From: Nocardia arthritidis
GTDB taxonomy: Bacteria > Actinomycetota > Actinomycetes > Mycobacteriales > Mycobacteriaceae
DNA length: 64,000 nucleotides
Assembly: GCF_011801145.1 (NCBI RefSeq)
Contig: NZ_CP046172.1
Location: forward strand, 4,526,001 to 4,590,000
Reading direction: 5' to 3'
Every line of letters starts with the position of its first letter. Positions within the stretch are counted from its first letter, which is position 1. The notes beneath the pieces were generated by a model that saw only the letters and a program-made list of their open reading frames with translations, made no database searches and had not been told where the DNA came from. A program made the translations under genes and the position numbers. Positions 36,571 to 45,770 of this stretch are shown here, one piece after another.

Positions 36571-37575
36571 TCAGGCGAGCGCATCGACGATCTCCCTGGC
36601 CCGGTCGACATACCGGTGCCCGCCCCCGGTGATCCTGCGATAGCCGGATTCCGCTACCGCGGCGGCCTTTTCGGGATGCGCCGCGCACCAGTCGATGATC
36701 TCGCGCAGTTCGGTCCTGCTGCCGAAGAGGAAGCAGTCGACGGCGTCGTCGAGCAGTTCCGCGTGCTCGTCGGTGCGTTCGCCGACGAACAGGCCGCCCG
36801 CGGCGGGCACCTCGAAGGTGCGGCAGGTGTGGGTGTCGCGGTTGTCGGAGTTGAGCAGCACCAGATTGGCCGTGACGGCGGCGACCGCCTGCGAATACTG
36901 CTCCCCGTAGACCGGTCCGGCGACAGTCGTTCCGGTGGCCCGCAATTCGGGGACCCGGCGCCAGCCGGGGCCGCGCACCAGCAGCCGCGCGCCGTACGTG
37001 CGGCCGAGCGCGACCATATCGGTGCGCCGGTCCGGGCGGCAGACGCCGATGAAGCCGACGAGATAGCGCGTGCCGCCGCGGCGCGCGGTGGGATGGTGCC
37101 ATGCGGGATCGTAAGCGCTGCGCACGAACCGGACCTCGCGGGCGCCGCGGGCACGCAGCTCGGCGACGTTGTGCCGTTTGGTGGTCACGATCAGGTCCCA
37201 ATCCCGTTCGTGCGCAAGGTACTCCGGAGAGGTGTTCACCGGATTGGCGACATCGTCCGGGCTGTAGTGCACACGCATCGCGGCGGGCACGCTCAGCAGC
37301 CTGCGCTGGTCCAGGTGCACGCCCTTGAATACGAAAAGCAGATCCGGACGGAAATCCGCTGCGGCGCGGTCGATTTCGGCGTGGATCGCGGCCACCCGCC
37401 ACGGCGCGCGGCGCCCGGTGACCTTGGCGTATACCCACGGCGGGGACAGCCGTGCCGGTAGCGTCACGGCGGTGGAATCGATCACCACCACCTCGTGCCC
37501 GGCCTGACGGAAGCCGTCCGCCAGCGAGCGGGCATTGCTGCCGACCCAATCATCACCGACGTACAGGATTTTCAC
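36571..37575 (-). CDS. CgeB-like glycosyltransferase (GT-B)
   Basis: 334 residues. Seen: MKILYVGDDWVGSNARSLAD (GTG start), HYSPDDVANPVNTSPEYLAH, VGFIGVCRPDRRTDMVAL, and the terminal HTCRTFEVPAAGGLFVGERT, the family's donor-binding helix as in CgeB/spore-maturation glycosyltransferases. GTG 37575 has GAGGAGGG upstream and overlaps the flippase stop (GTGA). It likely adds a sugar to the repeat unit in the cytoplasm. Donor unknown. Confidence 0.84.
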   Translation of the reverse strand: MKILYVGDDWVGSNARSLADGFRQAGHEVVVIDSTAVTLPARLSPPWVYAKVTGRRAPWRVAAIHAEIDRAAADFRPDLLFVFKGVHLDQRRLLSVPAAMRVHYSPDDVANPVNTSPEYLAHERDWDLIVTTKRHNVAELRARGAREVRFVRSAYDPAWHHPTARRGGTRYLVGFIGVCRPDRRTDMVALGRTYGARLLVRGPGWRRVPELRATGTTVAGPVYGEQYSQAVAAVTANLVLLNSDNRDTHTCRTFEVPAAGGLFVGERTDEHAELLDDAVDCFLFGSRTELREIIDWCAAHPEKAAAVAESGYRRITGGGHRYVDRAREIVDALA

Positions 37576-38951
37576 GCCGCACCCTCCTCGCGCATGAGGA
37601 CTATCGCCGGAGCCCCGGTGAACGGTACGGTCCGCTCCCGCACGATCAGCCTGCGCACTCGGACGAGATACCAGGTGGCGACGGTGCATTCGGTGAATAC
37701 GCTGCCGTAGACCAGCGTCCACACCGAATGGGTGCGGAAGGCGATGCCGAGCGCGACAGCCGCGACACAGGTTCCGATGATCGCGCCGATCAGCACCCCG
37801 ACGGTGTCCTGGCGCACCGGGAGGATGGCCGTCGTGACGAACGAGGTGACGGTCGTCGCGGGCAGCATGAAGATCTCCACCCGCAAAAGCCCGATGGCGC
37901 CGGTGAATTGGGCGCCGAAGATGAGATGGATGAGCAGCGGCGCCACCGCCCACACCACCGCGGTGGCCGCGGTGGCCAGGCAGACGCACGCGATGAGGGC
38001 CTGCAGGCTCTTGCGCCAGAATCCGTCCTCGGTGCTGCGCCGGGCCATCCGCGGCAGCAGCGCGAAACCGATCGGGTCCAGCGTCGATTGGATGGCGCGC
38101 ACCAGCCGGTCGCCGGCCGAGTACAGGCCCAGCGCGGCCGGGTTGAGTACCGCGGAGTAGACCGCGGCCGCGCCTTGGCCGTACACGGTGACCAGCAGCC
38201 GTGAGGCGAGAACCGGTGCGCCCGTGCGGAATACGGAGCGAAGCCCGGCCGGCCTGGCCGGCCTGCCGAAGGTGCGGAAGGAGTCCCACCAGGTGAGCGC
38301 CACCGTTGGCACCGACGACACCAGCAGGCACAGCACCGCCACTTGCGGGCTGGGTAGCCGCGGCAGGAATGCGACCAGCAGCGCGAGGTAGACGATCCGG
38401 CCGATGCCCTGATACGCCGTCGAGGTGCCGAATCGCCCCTGGCCTATGAGCAGCCAGTCCTCCGAGATGGACCAGAAACCACCGGAGAACAGACCGAGCA
38501 GGATCATCTCCAGCTGCACCGGCGCGCCCACCGCGTAGCTGCCGAGCAGCGCGATGCCCATCACGCCGAGCGTCGTCGCCCGGATGGCGAAGTAGTTGCC
38601 GCGCAACTGATTCAACTGCCGGTGGTCGCCCGGTTCGCCGGTGTCGTGGACCCGGGCCGCGAGGAACGAGGTGATCCCCAGATCGACCATCAGCGAGCCG
38701 ATGAAATACGACGACATGCCGATGGCGAGCAGGCCGAGACCGCTGGCGCCGAGCGTGCGGGCGATGAGCGGCACGGTGACGATCGTGATGACGTACTGCC
38801 CGTACTTGCCGAACATCACGTACCCGATATCGCGGATGATGGCGAGCAGGCCGTGCCGCTGGTGCGCGCCGCCGCCGTTGCGCCCGCGGGCGCTGTCGGT
38901 GCGGCGATGCGCGCCGTGCGCGACGGGCGGGTGATATTCGTGATCAGCCAT
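37572..38951 (-). CDS. Polysaccharide flippase (Wzx/MATE-like)
   Basis: 459-residue membrane protein with about 12 to 14 transmembrane segments after a charged, His-rich N-terminus of about 38 residues. Motifs resemble the polysaccharide transporter family: GKYGQYVITIVTVPLIARTL, LGLYSAGDRLVRAIQSTLDP and PIGFALLPRMARRS. It should flip undecaprenyl-linked repeat units across the membrane for the polymerase two genes downstream. ATG 38951 overlaps the GT4 stop by 8 bp; a longer in-frame start at 39050 would lie inside that gene. Confidence 0.88.
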   Translation of the reverse strand: MADHEYHPPVAHGAHRRTDSARGRNGGGAHQRHGLLAIIRDIGYVMFGKYGQYVITIVTVPLIARTLGASGLGLLAIGMSSYFIGSLMVDLGITSFLAARVHDTGEPGDHRQLNQLRGNYFAIRATTLGVMGIALLGSYAVGAPVQLEMILLGLFSGGFWSISEDWLLIGQGRFGTSTAYQGIGRIVYLALLVAFLPRLPSPQVAVLCLLVSSVPTVALTWWDSFRTFGRPARPAGLRSVFRTGAPVLASRLLVTVYGQGAAAVYSAVLNPAALGLYSAGDRLVRAIQSTLDPIGFALLPRMARRSTEDGFWRKSLQALIACVCLATAATAVVWAVAPLLIHLIFGAQFTGAIGLLRVEIFMLPATTVTSFVTTAILPVRQDTVGVLIGAIIGTCVAAVALGIAFRTHSVWTLVYGSVFTECTVATWYLVRVRRLIVRERTVPFTGAPAIVLMREEGAA

Positions 38952-40101
38952 GGGTTTTCGCTTCCGCGGTGCGCCGTCGTGCGCAGGTGGTGAGGAAATC
39001 GGCGACGATGCCTGCTGATTCGGCGATTCCGAAATCCTCGGCCCTCGCACGCCCTGCCGCGGCGATGCGGGCGCGACGCTCCGGATCGGCGACGAGGGCG
39101 TCCAGCGCGGCGGCCAGCCGCACGGGATCGCCTGGCTCGACCAGTAGACCGTCGACTCCGTCGGTGATGATTTCGGCGGGACCGCCTGGGCGGGTGGCGA
39201 TTACGGCGCAGCCCGCGCGCATGCCCTCGACGACGACCTGACCGAACGGTTCGGGCAGCACCGAGCAGTGCACCAGGATATCGGCGGCGCGCAGGTAGGT
39301 CTCCGGATCGTCGACGTGCCCGGTGAAGGTGACGGGGAGCGCGAGTCCGGCGGCCATGCGTTCCAGGCGCGCACGGTAGGGCTCCTCGTCGAAGAAGCTG
39401 CCGCCCACCAGAAAGACTTGGCGCGGACGGACTTTCATCATCGCGACCGCGCGAAGCAGCACATCCTGACCCTTCCACGGGGTGAGGCGGCCGAGTGCGG
39501 CGATGACGGTGTCCGCGGGCGGATGTTGTTCGCGCGGTGGGGGATCGGCGCCGAATTCGACGCCGGGATAGGCGATCACGGCCGGTTTGCGCCCGGTGCG
39601 CAAGGTGCGCAGGGTGGTTCGGCTGTTGGCGAGGTAGCCGTCCGCGCAATGGCCGAGCAGCCGGATCGCGAGCACCGGCAGCCTGCCGAAGTAGTCCACC
39701 GAAATCCGGTCGTGCACCTGCCAGATCAGCGGTATCCGCGCCCGCCGGGCCCCGACCAGGCCCATCACCAGTGCCTTCGTGCTCTGCGCGACCAAGACGT
39801 CGGCGGACAGTTCGCGGGCCAGCGCGCCGAGCCGCCAGCCGAGCCGGAGCAATCCGAGGAATCCGGCGGCCAGTCGCAGCGGGCCCGACCCGATGGTCAT
39901 CGCGCGACTGTCGAATCCGCTTCGCAATACCCGGGTTTCGATCCCGCGCGCCCGCGTGCGTCCGACCATCGGACCGTCCTCCGTATAGGCCATCGCGACC
40001 TCGGCCCCGCCGCCGGCGCGCAGCGCCGTCAGCAGCCGCAGGGTGGCCAGCTCGGCCCCGGACGGCGCCGCGGTGTGCGTGAGGAACAGTGCCCGAGTCA
40101 T
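38944..40101 (-). CDS. Glycosyltransferase family 4
   Basis: 385-residue GT-B enzyme. Seen: LTHTAAPSGAELATLRLLTA at the N-terminus, ALGRLTPWKGQDVLLRAV in the hinge region and the donor-site EPFGQVVVEGMRAG (E-x7-E). The start overlaps the preceding GT4 stop (ATGA). It is the second gene in the operon, likely acting early in repeat-unit assembly on undecaprenyl-PP-sugar. The donor sugar cannot be told from sequence. Confidence 0.9.
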   Translation of the reverse strand: MTRALFLTHTAAPSGAELATLRLLTALRAGGGAEVAMAYTEDGPMVGRTRARGIETRVLRSGFDSRAMTIGSGPLRLAAGFLGLLRLGWRLGALARELSADVLVAQSTKALVMGLVGARRARIPLIWQVHDRISVDYFGRLPVLAIRLLGHCADGYLANSRTTLRTLRTGRKPAVIAYPGVEFGADPPPREQHPPADTVIAALGRLTPWKGQDVLLRAVAMMKVRPRQVFLVGGSFFDEEPYRARLERMAAGLALPVTFTGHVDDPETYLRAADILVHCSVLPEPFGQVVVEGMRAGCAVIATRPGGPAEIITDGVDGLLVEPGDPVRLAAALDALVADPERRARIAAAGRARAEDFGIAESAGIVADFLTTCARRRTAEAKTHG

Positions 40102-41186
40102 CGCGTGATTTCCCGGTACATCGTCAGATGGCGGGCCGCTGTGACATCCCACGAAAAGGTGGCGGCGTGCGCCCGGCATTCGGCCGGTGTCGGCAGTGCG
40201 CCGTTCAGCGCGGCCACGAGGCGGGCGCCGAGCGCGTCGGCGTCCTTGGCGGGCACGATCAGCGACGGGTCGAGTCCGCGAACCGAATCCGGCAATCCGC
40301 CGCAATCGGTGACGATGGGCGCCCGGCCCGCGGCGAGTGATTCCAGCGCGATAAGCCCGAAACCCTCCAGTGCGACGGTCGGCGCCACCGTGCACACCGA
40401 CCCCGCGTAGAGCTCGGCCAGGCCGGCGTCGTCGACCCGTCCGGCGAATTCGACACGATCGTCGAGCCCGGCCGCCAGCGAACGCAATTCGCGTTCCGCG
40501 GTGCCGGTGCCGACGATCACCAGTCGGGCGTCGGGGTGCACCCGGCGCACGCCGGGCCAGCAGCGTAGCAGCACATCGATACCCATCCGGCGCTCCAGCC
40601 TGCGCACGCACAGCACCGTCCGCGACGATTCCGGAATCGGTTCGGCCCGAAAGCGGTCCAGATCGACGCCCGGCGGCAGCACCGCGATCCGCTGCGCGGG
40701 AATTCCGTACTCGTCGCTCAGTAGCCGCCCGAAGTGGTTGGACAGCACCACGATTCGCGCGGCGCCCGCATACCTGAGCCGTTCCAGGAAGTATTTGGCC
40801 TTGACCGCGAGCGGCCCCTGTCCGGTGATTCGGCTCTCCGCCGCCCAAGGCCCGTGGAAATGCACGACGAGCGGGATGCGCCCGCGCGGACCGAGCGCCG
40901 GGGGACCGTAGAGACAGAAGTGCCGATCGAGAATGTCCGCATCGCGTAAGGCATGGCGGGCGAGAAATGCCGTTCGCGCCCGGCGCGCGGTGGATCCGCC
41001 GATATCGCCCCACGAACCGCCGCCGTCCGCGGGCGGCCCGAACGCCGCCGCCGACACCGTGACCTCGGGATTGCGGGCGAGTGCCGCATAAAGATCGGTG
41101 AAATACCGATTGAGCCCGCCCGGCGCCGCCCCGAACCATTCGGAACCCGTCATATGCACCCGGAGAGTCTCGGGCCCTTTCGTCAC
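40098..41186 (-). CDS. Glycosyltransferase family 4, first gene of the minus-strand operon
   Basis: 362-residue GT-B enzyme: APGGLNRYFTDLYAALAR at the N-terminus, VLCVRRLERRMGIDVLL before the donor domain and EGFGLIALESLAAG as the E-x7-E donor site. It opens an operon of ten overlapping or nearly abutting genes that ends at 28662. The promoter should lie in 41187-41456, shared with the divergent pyruvyl transferase gene. Likely adds the second or third sugar of the repeat. Confidence 0.9.
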   Translation of the reverse strand: MTKGPETLRVHMTGSEWFGAAPGGLNRYFTDLYAALARNPEVTVSAAAFGPPADGGGSWGDIGGSTARRARTAFLARHALRDADILDRHFCLYGPPALGPRGRIPLVVHFHGPWAAESRITGQGPLAVKAKYFLERLRYAGAARIVVLSNHFGRLLSDEYGIPAQRIAVLPPGVDLDRFRAEPIPESSRTVLCVRRLERRMGIDVLLRCWPGVRRVHPDARLVIVGTGTAERELRSLAAGLDDRVEFAGRVDDAGLAELYAGSVCTVAPTVALEGFGLIALESLAAGRAPIVTDCGGLPDSVRGLDPSLIVPAKDADALGARLVAALNGALPTPAECRAHAATFSWDVTAARHLTMYREITR

Positions 41187-41456
41187 CGCGGCCCCCTACT
41201 CCAGGCAATGCTGCGTCGAACCAGGCGGGGCCGCGGCGAACCGGTCGGGTCGAACTCGCTTCCCGCGCAATAGTCTATGGGACGCGCGGAATTTTTCACG
41301 CGGTCCGCGAAATGCCGAATCCCATTCGCCCACAACGGACTAGCCGGTATTTTCCCGAACTGCACAAGTGGCCGATTCTCAGGAACGTACGGTAGATTCA
41401 CTCCCGAGTTCGTGCTCGGCACGGGCGACCCGCGGGGGCTGGCGGGAGGACTGACA
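41187..41456. promoter_or_regulatory. Divergent promoter region between the two glycan operons
   Basis: 270 bp with no recognisable gene, separating the minus-strand GT4 operon from the plus-strand pyruvyl transferase gene. An AT-richer patch at about 41288-41400 (AATTTTTCACG, GTATTTTCCCG, GTAGATTCA) contains the only plausible promoter elements. I cannot place a -35/-10 pair with confidence and see no clear palindrome. Confidence 0.5.
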
Positions 41457-42839
41457 GTGGGCATCCACGGTTCCGTGGCCGAGCAGGCCCGGCTCGACGA
41501 GGGCGAGTTGCGGGTCCTCGTGGAAAACGGTGAGTACTGGCTGCGCAATCGCGGCGATATCGCGATGATGGTGATGACCGTCGAACGGCTGCGCGCCCGC
41601 TGGCCGCGGGCCCGGATCGGGGTGCTCACCCATCAACCGGCCATCCTGCGCGCCCTGCTGCCGACGGTCGAACCGATCTCCGGGCCGGACTGGGACTGGC
41701 CCGCCGACGATCTGCGCGGCCGGGTGACCCGAACGGCCGCAACGAAATTGGTCGCTCCGCTGGCGCTGCGCTGGCGTGCGGCCACCGACGGCCCCAAGGA
41801 TCGCGTCCGGGCCGCGCTCGCCGACCGGCGCGAGCGCGCGGACGCCGGACCGGGGGATACGGATGTCTTCCCGGTCCGGATCCCACCCGCCGCCGAACGG
41901 GCATCGCTGGTGTTGGCGCTCGGCGGCGGCTACCTCACCGATGTGGACCGGTACCAGGCGCATCGCACCCTGGATCTGCTCGATTACGCTGCCGCACAGG
42001 GCATTCCGACCGCCCTGCTCGGTCAGGGCATCGGTCCGCTGCACGATTCCGGTCTGCTCGACCACGCCAGGAAGGTGCTGCCCTCGGTCGATCTCGTCGC
42101 CGTGCGCGAGAGCAGGCGCGGGCCCGGACTGCTGACCGGCCTCGGCGTCGATCCGGAGCGCGTCATCGTGACCGGTGACGACGCGGTCGAATTCGGCTAC
42201 CGGCTGCGCGACGCCAGAATCGGCGCGAATCTGGGCCTGTGCCTGCGGGTCGCGGATTACGCACGGGTGAGCGACGCGGCGCGGGCCATGCTCGGCACCG
42301 TGGTGCGGCGGATGGCGAGCGAACTCGACGCGGGCATCGTCCCGCTCATCATCTCCGAATACGCCTCGGAGGACCGGCGCTGCACGCTGCCGCTGCTGGA
42401 CGGCTCGGTGCGCGCGCTGCCCGCCGTCGGGCGCGGCGGCACCGCGCGCGATGTCGCCCGCCAGGTGGCCGACTGCCGCCTGCTGGTCACCAGCGCGTAT
42501 CACCTCGCGGTTTTCGCGCTCTCCCAAGGGATTCCGGCGGTCGGCATCACGGTCTCGGAGTACTACGACGACAAATTCCACGGCCTCGCGCAGATGTTCG
42601 GCGCCGGGCTGCGGGTGGTGCATCTCGATTCCGCCGCATTGGAATCGGAGCTGTCCGCCGCCGTATCGGCGGTGTGGGACGAGGCGCCCGCGGTGCGGGA
42701 TGCATTGCAGCAGAAGGCTCTCGAGCAAATCGAGGCCAGCCGCGCCACACTGGCCAGGGTGTGCGGGCTCGTCGAGGAGCGGGCCGGGAACAAACCTTGC
42801 GGCCCGCGTAACGAAGGGCCCGCGAACGCCGCTAATTGA
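41457..42839 (+). CDS. Polysaccharide pyruvyl transferase family protein
   Basis: 460-residue GT-B-fold protein of the CsaB/WcaK pyruvyl transferase family. Seen: NGEYWLRNRGDIAMMVMTVE at the N-terminus (the family's N-x-GD motif), LALGGGYLTDVD, LLGQGIGPLHD, VAVRESRRGP, and VTSAYHLAVFALSQGIPAVG near the end. It would add a pyruvate ketal from PEP to a sugar, giving the glycan negative charge. GTG 41457 has GGGAGGA at correct spacing; the in-frame extension to 41277 lies in the promoter region. It precedes a GT2 gene by 44 bp. Confidence 0.86.
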   Translation: MGIHGSVAEQARLDEGELRVLVENGEYWLRNRGDIAMMVMTVERLRARWPRARIGVLTHQPAILRALLPTVEPISGPDWDWPADDLRGRVTRTAATKLVAPLALRWRAATDGPKDRVRAALADRRERADAGPGDTDVFPVRIPPAAERASLVLALGGGYLTDVDRYQAHRTLDLLDYAAAQGIPTALLGQGIGPLHDSGLLDHARKVLPSVDLVAVRESRRGPGLLTGLGVDPERVIVTGDDAVEFGYRLRDARIGANLGLCLRVADYARVSDAARAMLGTVVRRMASELDAGIVPLIISEYASEDRRCTLPLLDGSVRALPAVGRGGTARDVARQVADCRLLVTSAYHLAVFALSQGIPAVGITVSEYYDDKFHGLAQMFGAGLRVVHLDSAALESELSAAVSAVWDEAPAVRDALQQKALEQIEASRATLARVCGLVEERAGNKPCGPRNEGPANAAN

Positions 42840-42883
42840 ACATACGGCTCGCGGCGAGAAATACCGAGGCTAAGGGGCTGACC

Positions 42884-43717
42884 GTGACCACACTGTCGGT
42901 GTGCGTACCCGCGTACAACGCCGAGCGGACCCTGGAGACCACGCTGCGCTCGATGCTCGACCAGGACGCGGATTTCGAACTGCTGGTCTTGGACAATGCC
43001 AGCTCCGACGCCACCGGCGAGATCGCCCGCTCGGTCGCGGATCCACGAATCCGGGTGCTGCGCAACGATATCGTGCTGACCATCGGCGACAACTGGAACA
43101 GGGCGATCGCCGCGAGCACCGGCGAGCTGGTGAAGGTGGTGTGCGCCGACGATGTGCTGCGCCCCGGCGCGCTGGCGGCGCAGCTGGCGGTGATGGCCGA
43201 TGATTCGATCGCCATCTCGGCGGGCCGGTTCGAGGTGATCGGCGAGTCGGACGAACTACTGGAGACCGGGCTCGGCCTGGCCGGCCTGCTCGGCATGCGG
43301 ACCCCGAAGACGTTGGCGCGCACCATCGTCCGGCGCGGACCGGCCGAATTCGGCCCGACGGCCGCCGCCATGTTCTATCGCGAGCACTTCGACAAGGTCG
43401 GTGGCCTGCGCGGCGATCTGGTGTTCCCGATGGATGTCGACCTCTTCGCCAGGGTCGCATCCTTCGGCATGTTCTACGGTATGACGGAAATCCTTGCCGC
43501 ATGGCGTAATTCGTCGTTCAACCTGTGCAGCCGGACCTCCACCGTCAGCAAGCTGACCGATATGCTGCGCTTCCACCACCGCATCGCGGCGGACTATCCG
43601 GAGCTGGTCGGCCGGGGCGACGTGCTGGCGGGCGACGCCCGGCTGGTCGGCGCCGCACTGCATCGGCTGCGGGTGCGCACCATCGCCACCGTGCGCAACC
43701 GCCCCGATCTGCTGTGA
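42884..43717 (+). CDS. Glycosyltransferase family 2
   Basis: 277-residue GT-A enzyme. Seen: TLSVCVPAYNAERTLETTLR (nucleotide site), DNASSDATGE, and the metal-binding VKVVCADDVLRPGA, followed by FPMDVDLFARVASFG. No C-terminal membrane segments, so it acts at the inner membrane face. GTG 42884 follows AAGGGG. It is the second gene of the short plus-strand unit with the pyruvyl transferase and probably supplies a side or backbone sugar. Confidence 0.88.
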   Translation: MTTLSVCVPAYNAERTLETTLRSMLDQDADFELLVLDNASSDATGEIARSVADPRIRVLRNDIVLTIGDNWNRAIAASTGELVKVVCADDVLRPGALAAQLAVMADDSIAISAGRFEVIGESDELLETGLGLAGLLGMRTPKTLARTIVRRGPAEFGPTAAAMFYREHFDKVGGLRGDLVFPMDVDLFARVASFGMFYGMTEILAAWRNSSFNLCSRTSTVSKLTDMLRFHHRIAADYPELVGRGDVLAGDARLVGAALHRLRVRTIATVRNRPDLL

Positions 43718-43737
43718 AGCGAATTACCCTGTGACTC

Positions 43738-44451
43738 TTAGATACTCCAGAGCGGCCCGTACGTCATCACGGTGTCGCCGGTCGAGCCGACCACCCGGAC
43801 CCACGGTCGGATGGTGGTCCGGCCGAGCACACCGCTGACGGTGCCGTGGAAACCGGACATCCGGATGAACCCCTCGGCGCCGGAGACATCGCCGCCCGCG
43901 CACTCGATATCCTTGATGCCGGGCCCGAAGCCGACCTGCAACTGAACGCCGAGCGTCGGAATGACATTGGTGAGATCGGCCTTCAAACCGTCGGCGCCGC
44001 CGAGTTCGAACTCCAGACCCGGCGTCGACCAGTTGAAGGTGAGGTTGCCGTTGAGCGTCGCCGGATAGCCGACCTCGTAGCCGATGGTGATGTGCCCGGC
44101 CCAATCGTCCGCGCGCGGCCCGGTGATGTGGAATGCGGCCTTGCCGCTGTGAAACCACTCGCGGGTCAACGGGTTTCCGTCCAGCGGCGGCACGAAATCG
44201 ATGCGGGTGTCCTGCTGGACCGCCTCGATGGTGCGCTCGCCGTGATCGACGACGATGTTGCTGCTGTCGATGGCCGCGTTCGCGGTTGCGTTGCCGAATC
44301 CGATATCACCGCCGAATCCGATGCCGCCGCCGAGGGCGATGCCGGACGCCACGATCGAGGCCAGCGCGGCCATCCGCATCGCCGTCGGCCGGTGCCCGCC
44401 CGCCCGGTCGTCCGCCGCCCACCGGTGACGGAGTTGATCGGTATCCCTCAT
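43738..44451 (-). CDS. MspA-family porin
   Basis: 237 residues. The signal region (about 22-60, unusually Gly-rich: GIALGGGIGFGGDIGFG) precedes a mature part with MspA hallmarks: TREWFHSGKAAFHITGPRAD, GHITIGYEVGYPATLNG, and the terminal GDTVMTYGPLWSI. MspA octamers form the main channels of mycobacterial and related outer membranes. ATG 44451 has GGGG just upstream; a start at 44598 is unlikely. It sits alone in the glycan cluster on the opposite strand to the GT2 gene, with a 209-bp upstream gap for its own promoter. Confidence 0.87.
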   Translation of the reverse strand: MRDTDQLRHRWAADDRAGGHRPTAMRMAALASIVASGIALGGGIGFGGDIGFGNATANAAIDSSNIVVDHGERTIEAVQQDTRIDFVPPLDGNPLTREWFHSGKAAFHITGPRADDWAGHITIGYEVGYPATLNGNLTFNWSTPGLEFELGGADGLKADLTNVIPTLGVQLQVGFGPGIKDIECAGGDVSGAEGFIRMSGFHGTVSGVLGRTTIRPWVRVVGSTGDTVMTYGPLWSI

Positions 44452-44660
44452 CAAATAACCCCTGTCGTGAATGTGCCGAACCCTTGTGTGCCGGGCGCGA
44501 TTCGCGCGCTCGACGCCCGCTCCCCTTCGAATTTCCGAGGGCACCAAGCATTTCCATGGTTGACGACAATGCGGTATCCGGTAAATGAACAATGTCACGT
44601 CAAGTAATGATCGGTTTGCTGGTTAATTCCCGGCCGGTCGGAATGGTGAATCACCCGCAA

Positions 44661-45758
44661 CTACGTTTCTGATTTCGGCCCCGCCGCGTCATCGATCAGC
44701 CAGCGGCCGTGTAGCCCCGGAAAGTCCGCGCGCACCTCCTCCAGTAGATCGGGCAAGGTCAACAGGACGAGATCCGGTGTGGCGGCCAGGAGCTCGTCCG
44801 GTCCGATGATGGGGATATCGGTGCCCGGCATACGCCGTCCCCGTTTTGCTGGTGCGGCGTCGGCGACCGCCCCGATCAATCCCCGATGAATTCCCGCACG
44901 GCTGAATACCGCGACCGCGCGCGAGGCGGCGCCGTACGCGTAAACGCGGTTTCCGCGCGCTTTTTCATATTCCAGGCGCTCGCGCAATGCGGTCGCGTGC
45001 ATATCGGCGGCGCATTGGAGTTCGCGCGCGGCGGCCGGCTGGGTGAACGGCGCCTCGGCGGCGCGAATCGCGCGGACCGATTCGTCGGATTCGTGTGCGC
45101 CGTGCCTGGCGGCGACGAGCACCGTCCCGCCGTACAGATCGAAGGTCCACCCGGTGACGACGGTCATTCCGGCAACCATCAGCAATCGCTGCAGCGCATC
45201 CAGCGAATAGTAAGCAAAGTGCCCGTGCCGCAATGCGTTCCACTGCCGTGCCGCGACGATGGTGGCAAACGAGTGGTATTGGATGAGTAGCAGCCCGCCG
45301 GGCGCGGTCGCCTCTGCCCGCGCCGCCACCGCCGCGCGCTGGTCAGCGTGGTGCATGAGGCCGAAGCAATCGATGACGACATCCGCATCGCGAGCCGTCG
45401 TCGCGAAGCCGCGCCGGGTCAGCAACGGCAGCCAGCTGCCGCCGTGCGGGCTGCCGAACTCGCGCACCGAGCCGCCGCGCAGCAAACCCGAGGCGGCGAC
45501 CCGGCCCACCGCGTCGGCCGCCTGATCCCGCAGCGCCCGCGGTTCGACCCCGCGCGGCTCACGGGTGACGGTGTCGTCCTCGGCCAGCTGGGCCAGCCCG
45601 CATCCGGCACATAGCCGCATCCGCAACGGATGCGCCGTCTCATCGGGGTGAACGGCCGTCGCCGCAGGCGGAAAATGGTCTGCCGCCGGCACTTTCCCGA
45701 GATCGAGCACCGTATGCAGTTCGGCGGAGCCGCAGGCGCGGCAGGTCGGCGCGGACAC
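44661..45758 (-). CDS. C-methyltransferase-like protein with missing SAM and catalytic motifs
   Basis: 365 residues. It keeps the N-terminal zinc finger (CRACG then CAGCGL) and C-terminal domain (VYAYGAASRAVAVFSRAG, TDIPIIGPDELLA) of sugar C-methyltransferases such as the protein at 47764. The SAM motif I region is shortened to VREFGSPHGGSWLPLLTRRG and about 45 residues after it are missing. The catalytic YHEH is RHGHFAYYSL. It is thus probably non-catalytic or altered in function. GTG 45758 starts 12 bp after the initiating transferase gene. Possible partner of the intact paralogue. Confidence 0.78.
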   Translation of the reverse strand: MSAPTCRACGSAELHTVLDLGKVPAADHFPPAATAVHPDETAHPLRMRLCAGCGLAQLAEDDTVTREPRGVEPRALRDQAADAVGRVAASGLLRGGSVREFGSPHGGSWLPLLTRRGFATTARDADVVIDCFGLMHHADQRAAVAARAEATAPGGLLLIQYHSFATIVAARQWNALRHGHFAYYSLDALQRLLMVAGMTVVTGWTFDLYGGTVLVAARHGAHESDESVRAIRAAEAPFTQPAAARELQCAADMHATALRERLEYEKARGNRVYAYGAASRAVAVFSRAGIHRGLIGAVADAAPAKRGRRMPGTDIPIIGPDELLAATPDLVLLTLPDLLEEVRADFPGLHGRWLIDDAAGPKSET

Positions 45759-45770
45759 GACGCGGGCCGC

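Noticed and set aside
35158..37461. 767-codon plus-strand open frame over the polymerase and CgeB-like genes
   Set aside because: High-GC shadow frame; low-complexity composition, and both minus-strand genes have clear motifs and coupled starts.
38944..41208. 754-codon minus-strand open frame spanning two glycosyltransferases
   Set aside because: Only its last 385 codons match GT4; the upstream part is an out-of-frame reading of the preceding GT4 gene, which has its own ATGA-coupled stop.
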